Assembly (NCBI GenBank): GCA_963170155.1
Contig: CAUJGP010000031.1
Coordinates: 1 to 64,000, forward strand
DNA from: Bdellovibrionota bacterium
GTDB lineage: Bacteria > Bdellovibrionota > Bdellovibrionia > Bdellovibrionales > Bdellovibrionaceae
Length of the DNA stretch: 64,000 bases
Reading direction: 5' to 3'
A program made the position numbers and the translations under genes. A model generated the notes under the pieces. It worked only from the letters and a program-made list of their open reading frames with translations, was not told where the DNA came from and made no database searches. Shown here in pieces: positions 36,023-46,400 of the stretch (position 1 is its first letter; every line of letters begins with the position of its first letter).

Positions 36023-36370
36023 ATGGCTCGTGTTAAAGGTGGATTTACCAATCGTCGTCGTCATAAAAAAGTTTTAAAAAGAGCATCAGGGTTTTATTCA
36101 GCGAATAGCCGCTGTTACACTCATGCTGTGGAAAAAGTGGATCGCGCTCTGAGTTATGCTTATCGAGATCGTAAAGCAAAAAAACGAACCTTTCGTCGTT
36201 TATGGACTCAAAGAATCAATGCAGCAGCTCGTTTGAATGGGACAACTTATTCTGTTCTTATTGGAGCTATGGCGAAAAAAGGTTTTGCGATTGACCGCAA
36301 AATTCTAGCAGACTTGGCTATTTCAGATGCGGCTGGTTTTGCTGCTATTGTAAAGCAAGCGATCGCTTAA
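36023..36370 (+). CDS. rplT: 50S ribosomal protein L20
   Basis: A 115-residue protein of normal length, with MARVKGGFTNRRRHKKVLKRASGFY, then RDRKAKKRTFRRLWTQRINAAAR, then NGTTYSVLIGAMAKKG. An early large-subunit assembly protein that in many bacteria also represses its own operon through the leader. GAAGAGG lies upstream of the ATG. A terminator follows. Confidence 0.97.
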   Translation: MARVKGGFTNRRRHKKVLKRASGFYSANSRCYTHAVEKVDRALSYAYRDRKAKKRTFRRLWTQRINAAARLNGTTYSVLIGAMAKKGFAIDRKILADLAISDAAGFAAIVKQAIA

Positions 36371-36396
36371 TTATTGCAGAGTTTTTATTATTCACA

Positions 36397-36424
36397 AAAG
36401 GGCTTCATCTGAAGCCCTTTTTTA
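36397..36424 (+). terminator. Rho-independent terminator after rplT
   Basis: GGGCTTC-ATCT-GAAGCCC is a perfect 7-bp stem followed by a run of T's, about 30 bases after the rplT stop. It separates the ribosomal genes from the mevalonate operon. Confidence 0.92.
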
Positions 36425-36629
36425 TTTTAATCTGATTTAGACTTTGATTCCTGAGGTTCCCTCAAGTAAGTTTCGGGAAATTGAAGATCTGAGAAGCAAT
36501 TTAAAAAGTTATTTTATCATAGAGGCAAAGCGGGTTTATTTTACTTGAGGTGAACTGATTCTAAAGAAGTAAGAAGCTGAAATCTTGAGTTATAAGATTA
36601 AAAATCTCTATGAGGGAAGCTAGTTCTAA

Positions 36630-37715
36630 ATGCAAACTTTGAAAGAAGACAGTTTTGAAATAAGAAAACAAGATCATATTCGTTATGCCCTTAGCGAAGA
36701 TTCTCAGTCGTTGGTTCATGAGGATTGGGAGCGCATTTTTTTAATTCCAGAGGCCCTTCCTGAGATTAATTTTGAAGAAGTTGAATTAGGAGTGAATTCT
36801 TTAGGGCGAGAATGGAAAACTCCTTTTTTTGTAAGTTCTATGACAGGTGGCCATTCTGAATCTTTTAAAATCAATTCTATTTTGGCAGAAGCCTGTGAGG
36901 CTAAAGAATGGTTGTTGGGGGTAGGGTCCCAGAGAAGAGAAATTGATGATTTGCAGGCCAGCCAAGAGTGGTATCAGCTCCGGAAAAAATATCCCAAGGT
37001 ATTATTGGCCTCCAACATTGGATTATCACAGTTAATACAAGCACCTTTAGAAAAAATTCAAAAATTAGTAGAGCATACGGAGGCTAAGGCCTTATTTGTG
37101 CATACCAATCCCCTTCAAGAATGCCTTCAGATGGAAGGAACCCCTCACTTCAAGGGAGGATTCAAGGCCCTTGAATCCATCGTGAAAAAAATGGAAGTCC
37201 CTATTGTTATCAAAGAGGTTGGTTCAGGAATATCAACAACTACGATTCAACGCTTAAGCAATATTGGTATTTCAGCTGTAGATGTGAGCGGTCGAGGAGG
37301 AACTCATTGGGGGCGAGTTGAAGGATTGCGTTCTCCCCAGAAAAGCCTCAAAGCTCAAGCCGCTGTTACTTTCAAGGATTGGGGACTTTCAACGCCAAAA
37401 GCTTTATATTTATGGGCTCAAGAGGCGCGGCTTTTTGAAAATATTCATTCCTCCTCGCAAAACGTTTCAAATATAGAAGTATGGGCTTCAGGAGGAGTCC
37501 GAAATGGTTTACAGGCAGCAAAGAGCTTGGCTTTAGGGGCACAGAGAGTTGGGTTAGCTCGGCCTTTTTTGGAGGCGGCTCTGGTAGGTCCAGAGGCGGT
37601 TATGGAATTAATAGATTTATTAGAATATGAATTGAAAATCAGTTTGTTTTGTTTAGGTATAAAAAAGATCAGTGAGATGAAGCAGCGAAAGGTTTGGTTA
37701 TGGGAGAAGGTATGA
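36630..37715 (+). CDS. fni: Type 2 isopentenyl-diphosphate isomerase
   Basis: A 361-residue FMN/NADPH-dependent enzyme interconverting IPP and DMAPP. Family motifs: RKQDHIRYAL near the N-terminus, FFVSSMTGGH, LLGVGSQR, VIKEVGSGI and the FMN/phosphate region VDVSGRGGTHWGRVE, then ASGGVRNG. Length is normal. It is the first gene of a tightly packed mevalonate operon; its stop overlaps the start of the HMG-CoA reductase gene as ATGA. Confidence 0.95.
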   Translation: MQTLKEDSFEIRKQDHIRYALSEDSQSLVHEDWERIFLIPEALPEINFEEVELGVNSLGREWKTPFFVSSMTGGHSESFKINSILAEACEAKEWLLGVGSQRREIDDLQASQEWYQLRKKYPKVLLASNIGLSQLIQAPLEKIQKLVEHTEAKALFVHTNPLQECLQMEGTPHFKGGFKALESIVKKMEVPIVIKEVGSGISTTTIQRLSNIGISAVDVSGRGGTHWGRVEGLRSPQKSLKAQAAVTFKDWGLSTPKALYLWAQEARLFENIHSSSQNVSNIEVWASGGVRNGLQAAKSLALGAQRVGLARPFLEAALVGPEAVMELIDLLEYELKISLFCLGIKKISEMKQRKVWLWEKV

Positions 37716-39016
37716 ATGAACCCTTTCAAGGATTTTCAAAACTCACCAGACAAGAGCGTTATCAAAAGCTATTGAGTACAGGTGTGTTGAGTCGAGAAGA
37801 AGTGGAATACCTAGAGCATGGGGGTCTTAAAGACCTTTCTCTTGGAGAGAAATTTATAGAAAATGTGATTGGGTATTTTCAGCTTCCTTTGGGGGTTGCG
37901 ACTCATTTTCGCATTGATGGAAAAGATATTTTGATTCCTATGGCCGTGGAAGAAACCTCCATTGTGGCGGCGGCTAGTAAAACTGCAAAATGGATTCGCG
38001 AATCGGGTTTTATCCAAACTCGAGTGGATGGCCATGAAATTATCGGTCAAATTCAGATTGCGGTTTTACATAAATATGATTTGTTTTCAAAAGTCATATT
38101 AGAGCACAAACTTCGCTTGATAGAAATGGCAAATCGAGAAGTTGCGTTTGGTTTAGTCAAAAGAGGGGGCGGGGTGACGGATATCAACGTCCGTGTTTTA
38201 GACCGCCCTGATGGTTTAAAAATGGGAATTGTACATGTAATGGTCAATTCCTGTGATGCTATGGGTGCGAATGTTATTAATCAAGTTTGTGAGTTTTTAA
38301 AAGAGCCCATAGAGAGTTTGACCGGAGAGAAAGTAACGATGTGTATTCTCTCTAACCTTGTCACCAGTAAAATCACAAAGGCAGAAGTGGTATTGGAAAA
38401 AGTGGACCCGGAGTTGGCCGCAAAAATAGAAGAGGCGTCTCTGTTTGCTGAAATCGATCCCTATCGGGCCGCCACAAACAATAAGGGTGTGCTGAATGGC
38501 ATTGATCCGATTCTCATTGCGACCGGAAACGATTGGCGAGCTGTTGAGGCTGGAGTGCATGCTTATGCTGCTCGTAAGGGAGCCTACTCTTCATTGACTC
38601 GTTGGTTTCGGGAGGGCAGCCGTTTAGTGGGTCGATTTGAAGCGCCCCTCATTGTCGGCACGGTAGGAGGAGTGACCACTCTCCATCCCACTGCGAAAAT
38701 GGCCATGAAGATTTTGCAGGTTGAGTCTGCCAATGAGCTTTCTCGCATTATTGCTGCGGTGGGGTTGGTTCAAAACTTAGGGGCCCTAAAGGCTCTAACA
38801 ACAGTGGGTATAATTGAAGGTCACATGAAATTACATATTAAAAATTTAACTTTGGGAGCCGGAGCTGAAGAAAAAGAAATACCTTATGTGCAGAAACGCT
38901 TAGAAGAAATTTTAGCATTGAGAAAAAGAATCTCTTTGAGTAATGCCATTGAGGTTTTGCGAGAGTTGAGACTTCAGCGTTCCTCTAAACCAGATCATGA
39001 GACTCACCATGTTTGA
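37712..39016 (+). CDS. mvaA: Hydroxymethylglutaryl-CoA reductase (class II type)
   Basis: About 434 residues from the ATG at 37712, which overlaps the fni stop as ATGA; an upstream ATG at 37694 is possible. It makes mevalonate from HMG-CoA. Motifs include ENVIGYFQLPLGVA, the active-site Glu region AVEETSIVAA, VNSCDAMGANVINQVCE and GRFEAPLIVGTVGG. The length and absence of a membrane domain fit the bacterial class II enzyme. No HMG-CoA synthase gene is in the window, so its substrate must come from elsewhere. Confidence 0.94.
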   Translation: MNEPFQGFSKLTRQERYQKLLSTGVLSREEVEYLEHGGLKDLSLGEKFIENVIGYFQLPLGVATHFRIDGKDILIPMAVEETSIVAAASKTAKWIRESGFIQTRVDGHEIIGQIQIAVLHKYDLFSKVILEHKLRLIEMANREVAFGLVKRGGGVTDINVRVLDRPDGLKMGIVHVMVNSCDAMGANVINQVCEFLKEPIESLTGEKVTMCILSNLVTSKITKAEVVLEKVDPELAAKIEEASLFAEIDPYRAATNNKGVLNGIDPILIATGNDWRAVEAGVHAYAARKGAYSSLTRWFREGSRLVGRFEAPLIVGTVGGVTTLHPTAKMAMKILQVESANELSRIIAAVGLVQNLGALKALTTVGIIEGHMKLHIKNLTLGAGAEEKEIPYVQKRLEEILALRKRISLSNAIEVLRELRLQRSSKPDHETHHV

Positions 39017-39968
39017 GTTATCTCTTGGATCCAAAGTTTTTTTATTGGGTGAGTACCAGGTTCTCCAAGAAGGCACGGCTTTTCTTGCCATTCTTGAGCC
39101 GCGTTTTAAATTAGTGGTAAAAGAAGGCATTGGAAGGCTCGGAGGAATTCCTACAGAGAGTCCGGCTTCAAAGTATCATCAGCAAAATCAGGAATTTTTT
39201 AAAGAATGGGATTTAGATTTTTTGGACCCTCATCAAGGAGCTGGGGGATTTGGGGCTTCAACAGCTCAGATAGGACTTTTGCAGGGTTTGAAGGAAGGTT
39301 ATGAGGCCATTCGAACTCATTCTCAAGTGGAATTCGATTTAAAAAAAATTCATCGCAAGTATTTGGAGCTTGTTCAGCCGGAGCAAGGGCCTTCTCCCAG
39401 CGGAGCTGATTTATTGAGTCAATTTCAAGGAGGATTGATTGAACTTAATATTCAATCGGGTCGAATACAAAAACAAGCATGGCCTTTTGCGGATATCCAG
39501 GTTTATTTTTTTAGAACTGGAAAAAAACAAGCCACTCATGAGCATTTAAAAAAGATCAAAATAAAAAATAAACATTATTTATCTGAAGAAAGTTCGAATC
39601 AATCTCATCTGGAGGATCCTGGTCAGAGTGTGGATGATTTGGTGATGGTTTATAATAAGGCTATAGAGAGCTTTCACCATTGTGATAGGGATTTATTCAC
39701 TCAATCCATCCAAGATTACCACAAAGAACTTGATAAAAGAGGCTGGGTAGCTCCAGAAACGATGGATTGGCTGAGCAAAGTTCAGAAATTGAATGGGGTT
39801 TTGGCGGCTAAAGGTTGTGGAGCGATGGGTGCTGATGTCATTGCGGTAGTGGCAAAAAAAGATTGTGCCGATGATGTGATTCTTGGCGGAGAGTCTTTGG
39901 GATTGCAGTTTGTTGGTAACCTCGATCAAAGAACAGAAGGCTTTACTTATCGATGGGAGGAGTTGTGA
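39009..39968 (+). CDS. mvaK2: GHMP kinase, probable phosphomevalonate kinase
   Basis: About 319 residues from the ATG at 39009, which gives the family N-terminus MFELSLGSKVFLLGEYQVL; an ATG at 38997 adds four residues. The ATP-binding GHMP loop is GAGGFGASTAQIG. PSPSGADLLSQFQGGLI resembles the phosphomevalonate kinase SGxD region, and the C-terminal Gly motif is AAKGCGAMGADV. It is assigned as phosphomevalonate kinase because the other GHMP kinase of the operon looks more like mevalonate kinase. The two could be exchanged. Starts within the end of mvaA. Confidence 0.8.
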   Translation: MFELSLGSKVFLLGEYQVLQEGTAFLAILEPRFKLVVKEGIGRLGGIPTESPASKYHQQNQEFFKEWDLDFLDPHQGAGGFGASTAQIGLLQGLKEGYEAIRTHSQVEFDLKKIHRKYLELVQPEQGPSPSGADLLSQFQGGLIELNIQSGRIQKQAWPFADIQVYFFRTGKKQATHEHLKKIKIKNKHYLSEESSNQSHLEDPGQSVDDLVMVYNKAIESFHHCDRDLFTQSIQDYHKELDKRGWVAPETMDWLSKVQKLNGVLAAKGCGAMGADVIAVVAKKDCADDVILGGESLGLQFVGNLDQRTEGFTYRWEEL

Positions 39969-40954
39969 GCTTAAATTTGAAAGTTGCCGTTGAAGCGCCA
40001 TCGAACATTGCTCTGATTAAGTATATGGGAAAAGAAGATCATCAGAGGAATGTTGCTTCAAACCCTTCTATTTCCTATACGTTGCCTCATTTGAAAACAA
40101 AAGTTTCTATTGCAGTCACTCAGGCTAAGGATGTTGTATGGAAACCTGATGAGAAGGCTTCTTATCCTCTTGAATTGAGTGAATCAGGAAAGAATAAATT
40201 TATTGCGCATTGGGACCGCTGTCGCCAAAGAATGGCTCCTCGGTTTCAACAGGGCGTTGTGATTGAATCGGGGAATAATTTTCCTTCTGATTGTGGTTTG
40301 GCTTCTTCGGCTTCCAGTTTTGCGGCCTTAACGATGGCCGCGCATCGATTATTTTCTGAGTTGGATGTGTTGGATAAAGAATGGAGCCAGGAAGAGTTAG
40401 CTCAATTGAGTCGAGAAGGATCGGGTAGCAGTGGTCGCTCTTTTTTTGAGCCATGGGTTTTGTGGTCAGGAGATGTCGTTCAACCGCTTGAAACTCCCTT
40501 ATGGACAGAGTTGCTTCATACTGCTGTCGTGGTTGACCATGGTAAAAAGAAAATTTCTTCCAGTGACGCTCACCGAAGAATTATAACCAGCGCTTTATTT
40601 GAAGGAAGGCGGAAACGAGCGACAGACAGAAGTGAGAAACTGCAAAAGCTGTTAAAGCAGAACCAATCTTGGAGCTTGATGTATGAATGTGTTTGGAGCG
40701 AATTTTGGGATATGCATGTTTTATTTGAAACAAGTTCCCCACCTTTTCATTACATCACGCCGAAAAGTCTCTTAGCGCTTCGTTTTTTTCAGGAGGACTG
40801 GGAAAAACGAGGAGATGGACCCCTTGTTACCATGGATGCTGGGCCGAATATCCATTTATTGTACCGTAAAGAGCAGGAGGGTTTACAGCGCGAGCACATC
40901 CAAAAACTTGAGGCAATGGACTTCTTTGTGATTTCTCCAGGCTCTTCATGGTAA
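39953..40954 (+). CDS. mvaD: Diphosphomevalonate decarboxylase
   Basis: A 333-residue GHMP-superfamily enzyme that converts diphosphomevalonate to IPP with ATP. Evidence: VEAPSNIALIKYMGKED, the phosphate loop SDCGLASSASSFAAL, the SREGSGSSGRSFF segment holding the catalytic Arg, and MDAGPNIHLLY with the catalytic Asp. The start overlaps the upstream gene. A GTG at 39965 forming a GTGA overlap, with GGAGG just before it, is a good alternative start. Its stop overlaps the next gene by 7 bases. Confidence 0.95.
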   Translation: MGGVVSLNLKVAVEAPSNIALIKYMGKEDHQRNVASNPSISYTLPHLKTKVSIAVTQAKDVVWKPDEKASYPLELSESGKNKFIAHWDRCRQRMAPRFQQGVVIESGNNFPSDCGLASSASSFAALTMAAHRLFSELDVLDKEWSQEELAQLSREGSGSSGRSFFEPWVLWSGDVVQPLETPLWTELLHTAVVVDHGKKKISSSDAHRRIITSALFEGRRKRATDRSEKLQKLLKQNQSWSLMYECVWSEFWDMHVLFETSSPPFHYITPKSLLALRFFQEDWEKRGDGPLVTMDAGPNIHLLYRKEQEGLQREHIQKLEAMDFFVISPGSSW

Positions 40955-41841
40955 AAGCTTATACTACAACTGGAAAGTGGATTCTTGCAGGAGAGCATTC
41001 CGTGCTTCGCGGAAGCCGTGCTTTGGTTTTTCCATTGCCCTCAATGCAAATAAAATTAATTTATGATGACACCACTGATGATTTCGTTGCGCGCTTTCAA
41101 GGACCTTCTGGTAATGATTATCAAATGCTTTTTTATGGCTTGGTGGATCGAGCGTTGGAGTTGCTGGGACGCTCACGTAATTTGTTAAAAGGATCTGTGA
41201 TTTTAGAAAGCCACATTCCTCTTGGGAATGGTTTGGGGGCTTCAGCAGCGCTTTGTTCAGCCGTTGGGCTTTGGTTTGCGGATCGGGGCTGGATTGATCG
41301 TCCTCAATTAGAATCATTTAGCCGTGAGCTTGAAAATTTATTTCATGGTGAAAGTAGTGGTGTTGATATTGCTGTGGTGCTATCAGCCCAGCCTTTGTGG
41401 TATTCGCGTTTTGCGCCATCAGAATCGCTATTTATTCAGTGGAAACCTTTTTTGTACTTAAGTCCTTCTGGTCAGAAGGGACTCACGCATCATTGTATTT
41501 TAAAGGTGAAAGAGTTTCTGCAAAATCATCCCACTCTTGGACAAAAAATGGATGAAGAAATGGGCATGGCTGTCGATATCATGAAGCAGTTGTTACTTGT
41601 TTCTCCACAGGATGAAGCAAAAGCTTTAGCCGAGATGTCTTTAGCAATTCAAAAAGCTCGATCTTGTTTTGAAACTTGGGGGTTAACAGAAGGAGCGGTA
41701 GCACGTGAAATGCAGCAGATGATGGATTTAGGAGCCTTGGCAGTGAAGCCTACAGGTTCTGGTGGAGGTGGTTATATTTTGAGCCTGTGGGCACAGGAAC
41801 CGCCGTTAAGTCTTCGTTCTCGTTTGATTTCATGTTGGTAA
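40948..41841 (+). CDS. mvaK1: GHMP kinase, probable mevalonate kinase
   Basis: A 297-residue enzyme. N-terminal GKWILAGEHSVLRG, ATP loop IPLGNGLGASAALCSAVG, HGESSGVDIAVVL matching the mevalonate kinase HGxxSGxD motif, and the C-terminal KPTGSGGGGYIL. It phosphorylates mevalonate, the first ATP step of the pathway. It overlaps mvaD by 7 bases and precedes guaA by about 57 bases, so the operon probably continues. Confidence 0.83.
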   Translation: MVKAYTTTGKWILAGEHSVLRGSRALVFPLPSMQIKLIYDDTTDDFVARFQGPSGNDYQMLFYGLVDRALELLGRSRNLLKGSVILESHIPLGNGLGASAALCSAVGLWFADRGWIDRPQLESFSRELENLFHGESSGVDIAVVLSAQPLWYSRFAPSESLFIQWKPFLYLSPSGQKGLTHHCILKVKEFLQNHPTLGQKMDEEMGMAVDIMKQLLLVSPQDEAKALAEMSLAIQKARSCFETWGLTEGAVAREMQQMMDLGALAVKPTGSGGGGYILSLWAQEPPLSLRSRLISCW

Positions 41842-41898
41842 CATGACAAATTTATGACTGTAATGGGATCTTGAAAATCCAGGAGAGGAGCTTTGAGT

Positions 41899-43443
41899 AT
41901 GAGGAAAGGTTTTTTGATTATTGATTTTGGATCGCAATTCACTCAACTCATTGCCAGGCGTTTTCGTGAGTTGGGTTTTTATAGCGAAATTCTTTCTTAT
42001 AAAACTTCTGTTGAAGAAATCCGAAATAAAAATCCTTATGGAATTGTGTTAAGCGGAGGACCCAATAGTGTTTATGAAGAGTCCTCACCAAGGCGATCCG
42101 TGCGGGAATTGGTAGAGATTGCTCCCGTGCTAGGGGTTTGTTATGGAATGCAATTATTAGCATACGATTTAGGTGGAGTGGTGGAAAAATCCAGCCATCG
42201 AGAATATGGTTTAATGACCGTGAATTGGAAGAGTCAGTGGGGCCTTGTTGTTCAGGGCATGGATTTGCATCAACAACAGTGTTGGATGTCTCACGGAGAT
42301 ATCGTGAAAGAGGTGCCTCCAGGATTTAAAGTCGCTGCACTATCGGCCACAGGTCACATTGCTGCGATGGAAAGTGAGCGTGTGTGGGCGGTGCAGTTTC
42401 ATCCTGAAGTCAGCCATACCGAACACGGAATACAGATCCTGAAAAGTTTTGCTGAGAGAGTTTGTCAAGCGAGGGCGGATTGGAATGCTCCTCAGATGTT
42501 AGAGCATTTACAAAAAGAAGTGAGAGAAAAGGTCGGACCTCAAGGGCAAGTGCTGTGTGCACTGAGTGGAGGGGTGGATTCCACCGTGGTCGCCACTCTG
42601 CTGACTCAAGCTCTGGGCAAGGAGCGTGTTCACTGTGTGTTTGTTGATAATGGGCTTTTGAGGAAAAATGAATACGAAACTGTCTTGAAAAACTATCACC
42701 ACTTGGGTTTGGACGTTCATGGTGTCAACGCTGTGGATGATTTTATGAAAGCCTTGAAAGGGGTCTATGACCCAGAACAAAAACGTAAAATCATTGGCCG
42801 TCTTTTTATTGAAGTTTTTGAAAAGAGTCTTAAGACTTTAAAACTACCACCTATTCAATTTTTAGCTCAAGGAACGCTTTACCCTGATGTGATTGAAAGT
42901 GTCTCGTCGATTGGTGGGTCTGTAACAATTAAGTCCCATCACAATGTGGGCGGACTTCCTGAGAAAATGAATCTTCAGTTAGTTGAACCGGTGCGAGAGC
43001 TTTTTAAAGATGAGGTAAGAAAGTTAGGAGCACAGTTGGGAATTCCACAGCATTTGCTTTGGAGACATCCTTTTCCCGGGCCAGGTTTAGCCATTCGGAT
43101 CATTGGTGAGGTTAACCGTGAAAATCTCGCACTTCTTCAAGAGGCCGATGACATCTACATTCAGTATCTCCATGAGAAAAAACTTTATGAGAAAATCTGG
43201 CAGGCTTTTTGTGTGCTTTTGCCCGTCAACTCTGTGGGAGTGCAAGGAGATGCTCGTACTTATGATAAGGTCCTTGCGTTGAGAGCTGTCACCTCTCAGG
43301 ATGGAATGACAGCCGATTGGTATCCTTTTGCTTTTGAAGATCTTCGAGACATTTCAAGTCGTATCACAAATCAGGTCAAAGGAATCAATCGTGTGGTTTA
43401 TGATGTGACCAGTAAACCTCCAGCAACGATTGAGTGGGAATAA
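41899..43443 (+). CDS. guaA: GMP synthase (glutamine-hydrolysing)
   Basis: About 514 residues from the ATG at 41899, eight bases after the second of two AGGAG sequences; TTG at 41893 is too close to it. It aminates XMP to GMP. The class I amidotransferase domain has FGSQFTQLIARR, nucleophile Cys in GVCYGMQ, and the His/Glu pair in VQFHPEVSHTEHG. The synthetase domain has the PP-loop SGGVDSTV and the C-terminal dimer domain ends KPPATIEWE. dnaE starts two bases after its stop. Confidence 0.97.
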   Translation: MRKGFLIIDFGSQFTQLIARRFRELGFYSEILSYKTSVEEIRNKNPYGIVLSGGPNSVYEESSPRRSVRELVEIAPVLGVCYGMQLLAYDLGGVVEKSSHREYGLMTVNWKSQWGLVVQGMDLHQQQCWMSHGDIVKEVPPGFKVAALSATGHIAAMESERVWAVQFHPEVSHTEHGIQILKSFAERVCQARADWNAPQMLEHLQKEVREKVGPQGQVLCALSGGVDSTVVATLLTQALGKERVHCVFVDNGLLRKNEYETVLKNYHHLGLDVHGVNAVDDFMKALKGVYDPEQKRKIIGRLFIEVFEKSLKTLKLPPIQFLAQGTLYPDVIESVSSIGGSVTIKSHHNVGGLPEKMNLQLVEPVRELFKDEVRKLGAQLGIPQHLLWRHPFPGPGLAIRIIGEVNRENLALLQEADDIYIQYLHEKKLYEKIWQAFCVLLPVNSVGVQGDARTYDKVLALRAVTSQDGMTADWYPFAFEDLRDISSRITNQVKGINRVVYDVTSKPPATIEWE

Positions 43444-43445
43444 GA

Positions 43446-46400
43446 ATGTCGTTTGTTCACTTGCATGTTCATAGTGAATATTCGCTCCTTGAGGCTAGCA
43501 TTAAAGTAAAGTCTCTCGTTAAGAAAGCGGCGCACTTTCAGATGCCAGCGGTAGCACTGACTGATCATGGGAATATGTTTGGAGCTATTGAGTTTTATTT
43601 TGCTGCGAAGGATGCTGGATTGAATCCGCTCTTGGGTTGTGAAGTTTATTTGGCTCCAGGCAGTCGTCATCAAAAATCACAGGACCGGGAAGGTGCAAAG
43701 TTTCCTCTGCGGCGTCTCGTTTTATTGGCGCAAAATGAAAATGGTTATCGTAATCTTTGTCAGATTAGTACGGTTGGATATCAGCAAGGTTTTTATTATA
43801 AACCTCGAATCGACTATGAAGTGCTTGCTGAATACAGTTCTGATATTCTCTGTCTTACTGGTGGCTTGATGGGAGAGATTCCTCAAGCGTTTTTGCATGA
43901 GAGCGGTGAAGTGGCTCTCGAAAAAATCCGTAAATTAAAAGAAATTTTTTCTGATCGCCTTTATTTAGAAACTAATAGAACAGGTTTAAGGGAGTGGTTG
44001 CAGATCAATCCTTTTCTGACAGAGGCTTCTAAGATCACAGGAGTCCCATTGGTGGCGGCCAATGATGTTCACTACTTGGTGAAAGAGGATCAAATGGCTC
44101 AGGAAGTGATGGTGTGTATTGGCACCAACAGAACCATTCAAGATGATACTCGCCAGCGTCTGGGCAGTGATCAGTTTTATTTAAAAAGCTCTGAAGAAAT
44201 GCGAAGTCTTTATCAAGATCAGATGGAATTGTGTGATCGCACTCTGGAAATCGCAGATCGTTGCAAGGTGAGTTTTAAACTCAAAGATGCACAAGGAAAA
44301 CCTATTTATCATTTGCCAAGCTTTCCCACGTTGGGAGGTGTTTCTCTGAGTGAGGAAATTCGGCGTTTGTCTTATGAAGGACTGGATCTGAGAGCCAAAG
44401 AAGCCGAGGCGAGAAGAGAGCCTATTCCAGAGAAAGAGATTCCCGCTTATCACGCCCGTTTGGATTATGAACTGCAAATTATTGATCGCATGGGCTTCAA
44501 TGGGTATTTTTTAATTGTACAGGATTTTATCAATTGGGCAAAATCTCAAGAAATTCCTGTGGGGCCGGGTAGGGGCTCTGGAGCTGGAAGTCTTGTTGCC
44601 TTTTGTTTGCGGATCACAGATTTGGATCCCCTCATGCATAAACTGCTTTTTGAAAGATTTTTGAATCCAGAGCGGATTTCTATGCCTGATTTTGACATTG
44701 ATTTTTGTCAGGATCGTCGGGGAGAAGTGATTCAATATGTGATTCAAAAATACAGTTTTGAGAGCGTGAGTCAAATCATCACTTATGGAAAACTACAAGC
44801 GCGTGCGGCTCTTCGAGATGTCGGACGTGTATTAGGGATGACATTCTCTGAGGTTGATGTTGTTGCGAAGTTAATGCCGGATAAATTAGGGATTACTTTG
44901 AAAGAAGCGCTTGAGCTAGAGCCTCGATTGCGCGAAATGATGGAGATGAACCCACAGGTTGCAACGATGATGGATCTTGCCCAACGCATAGAAGGCTTAG
45001 CTCGTCATGCGGGAATCCATGCCGCAGGGGTGATCATTGCCGATGGGAAGCTTGTTGCCCACGCCCCGCTTTATCGAGGTGCTGATGGAGAAAACGTTGT
45101 TCAGTATGATATGAAGCATGCTGAAAAAATTGGTCTTATTAAATTTGATTTTCTAGGTTTAAAGACCCTCACACACATCCATAATGCATTAACAATGATT
45201 GAACAAAATCATGGTAAAAAAATCCGACCTCAGGATATTCCTCTGAGTGATTCAGGAATTTACTCCATTATGTCCAAAGGCGACACGGCTGGTATTTTCC
45301 AGTTTGAAGGTGAGGGGATTAGTGATGCCATTCGGCAAATTCGTCCGACGAGTTTTGGAGATATAACAGCGATCAACGCTCTTTATCGACCTGGGCCGAT
45401 GGCCATGATTCCTGAATTTGCTAAGAGAAAAAATGGAGAAGCTCCTGTCGAATATCTCTTTCAAGAACTTCGAGAGGTTTTGGAAGAGACTTATGGAATT
45501 ATTGTTTATCAAGAACAAGTGATGGCCATTGCCTCCATTATTGCGGGATACAGTCTCGGAGAAGCTGATATGCTTCGTCGAGCTATGGGGAAAAAAATCA
45601 AAGAGGAGATGGACAAGCAAAGAGAGCGCTTTCTGCGAGGGGCAAAGGATCGGGGCCATGACGAGAAAAAATCAGATGAACTCTTTGATTTAATGTATAA
45701 ATTTGCTGACTATGGTTTTAACAAATCTCATGCGGCGGCCTATTGTGTGGTGGCGGCTCATACCGCTTGGTTGAAAAACTATTATCCGGCAGAGTTTTTT
45801 GCGGCTCTTCTTTCGACGGAAATGGGTGATACTGATAAGGTCGTGAAATATTCAAAGGATGCCCAACGTCACGGTATCGAAGTGGTTCCTCCTCATGTGA
45901 ATTACTCTAATTATCAGTTCGCTGTTCATGAAAATAAAATTTATTTTGGTTTGGGAGCGATTAAAGGTGTCGGCCAAGCTGCGGTGGAGTCTATTTTGGA
46001 AACTCGGGCTCTCAAATCCAATAGAAAATTTGAAACTCTTGAGGATTTTTTTGAATCCGTGGACTTGAGAAGAATTAATAAAAAAGTGATTGAGTGTCTG
46101 GTTAAAGCGGGGGCACTGGATCACTTTGGCCCTCACCGAGCGCAGCTCTTCACTCAGTACACAAAATTTATGGAACATGTAGAAAGAAAAAAACGTGAAT
46201 CCGAATTTGGTCAATTAAGTTTATTTGAAATCATGGATGAAGAGGACCAAGATCATACTGTTGCTTTAGATCCGGTGAAACCATGGGGTCGCCTGGGCCG
46301 TTTGGCCCTTGAAAAAGAAGTTTTAGGTTTTTACTTATCTGATCATCCGCTTCAGGGAACATCATCATTAAGCTCTGTTTGGAAAACCTGCGATATCTCT

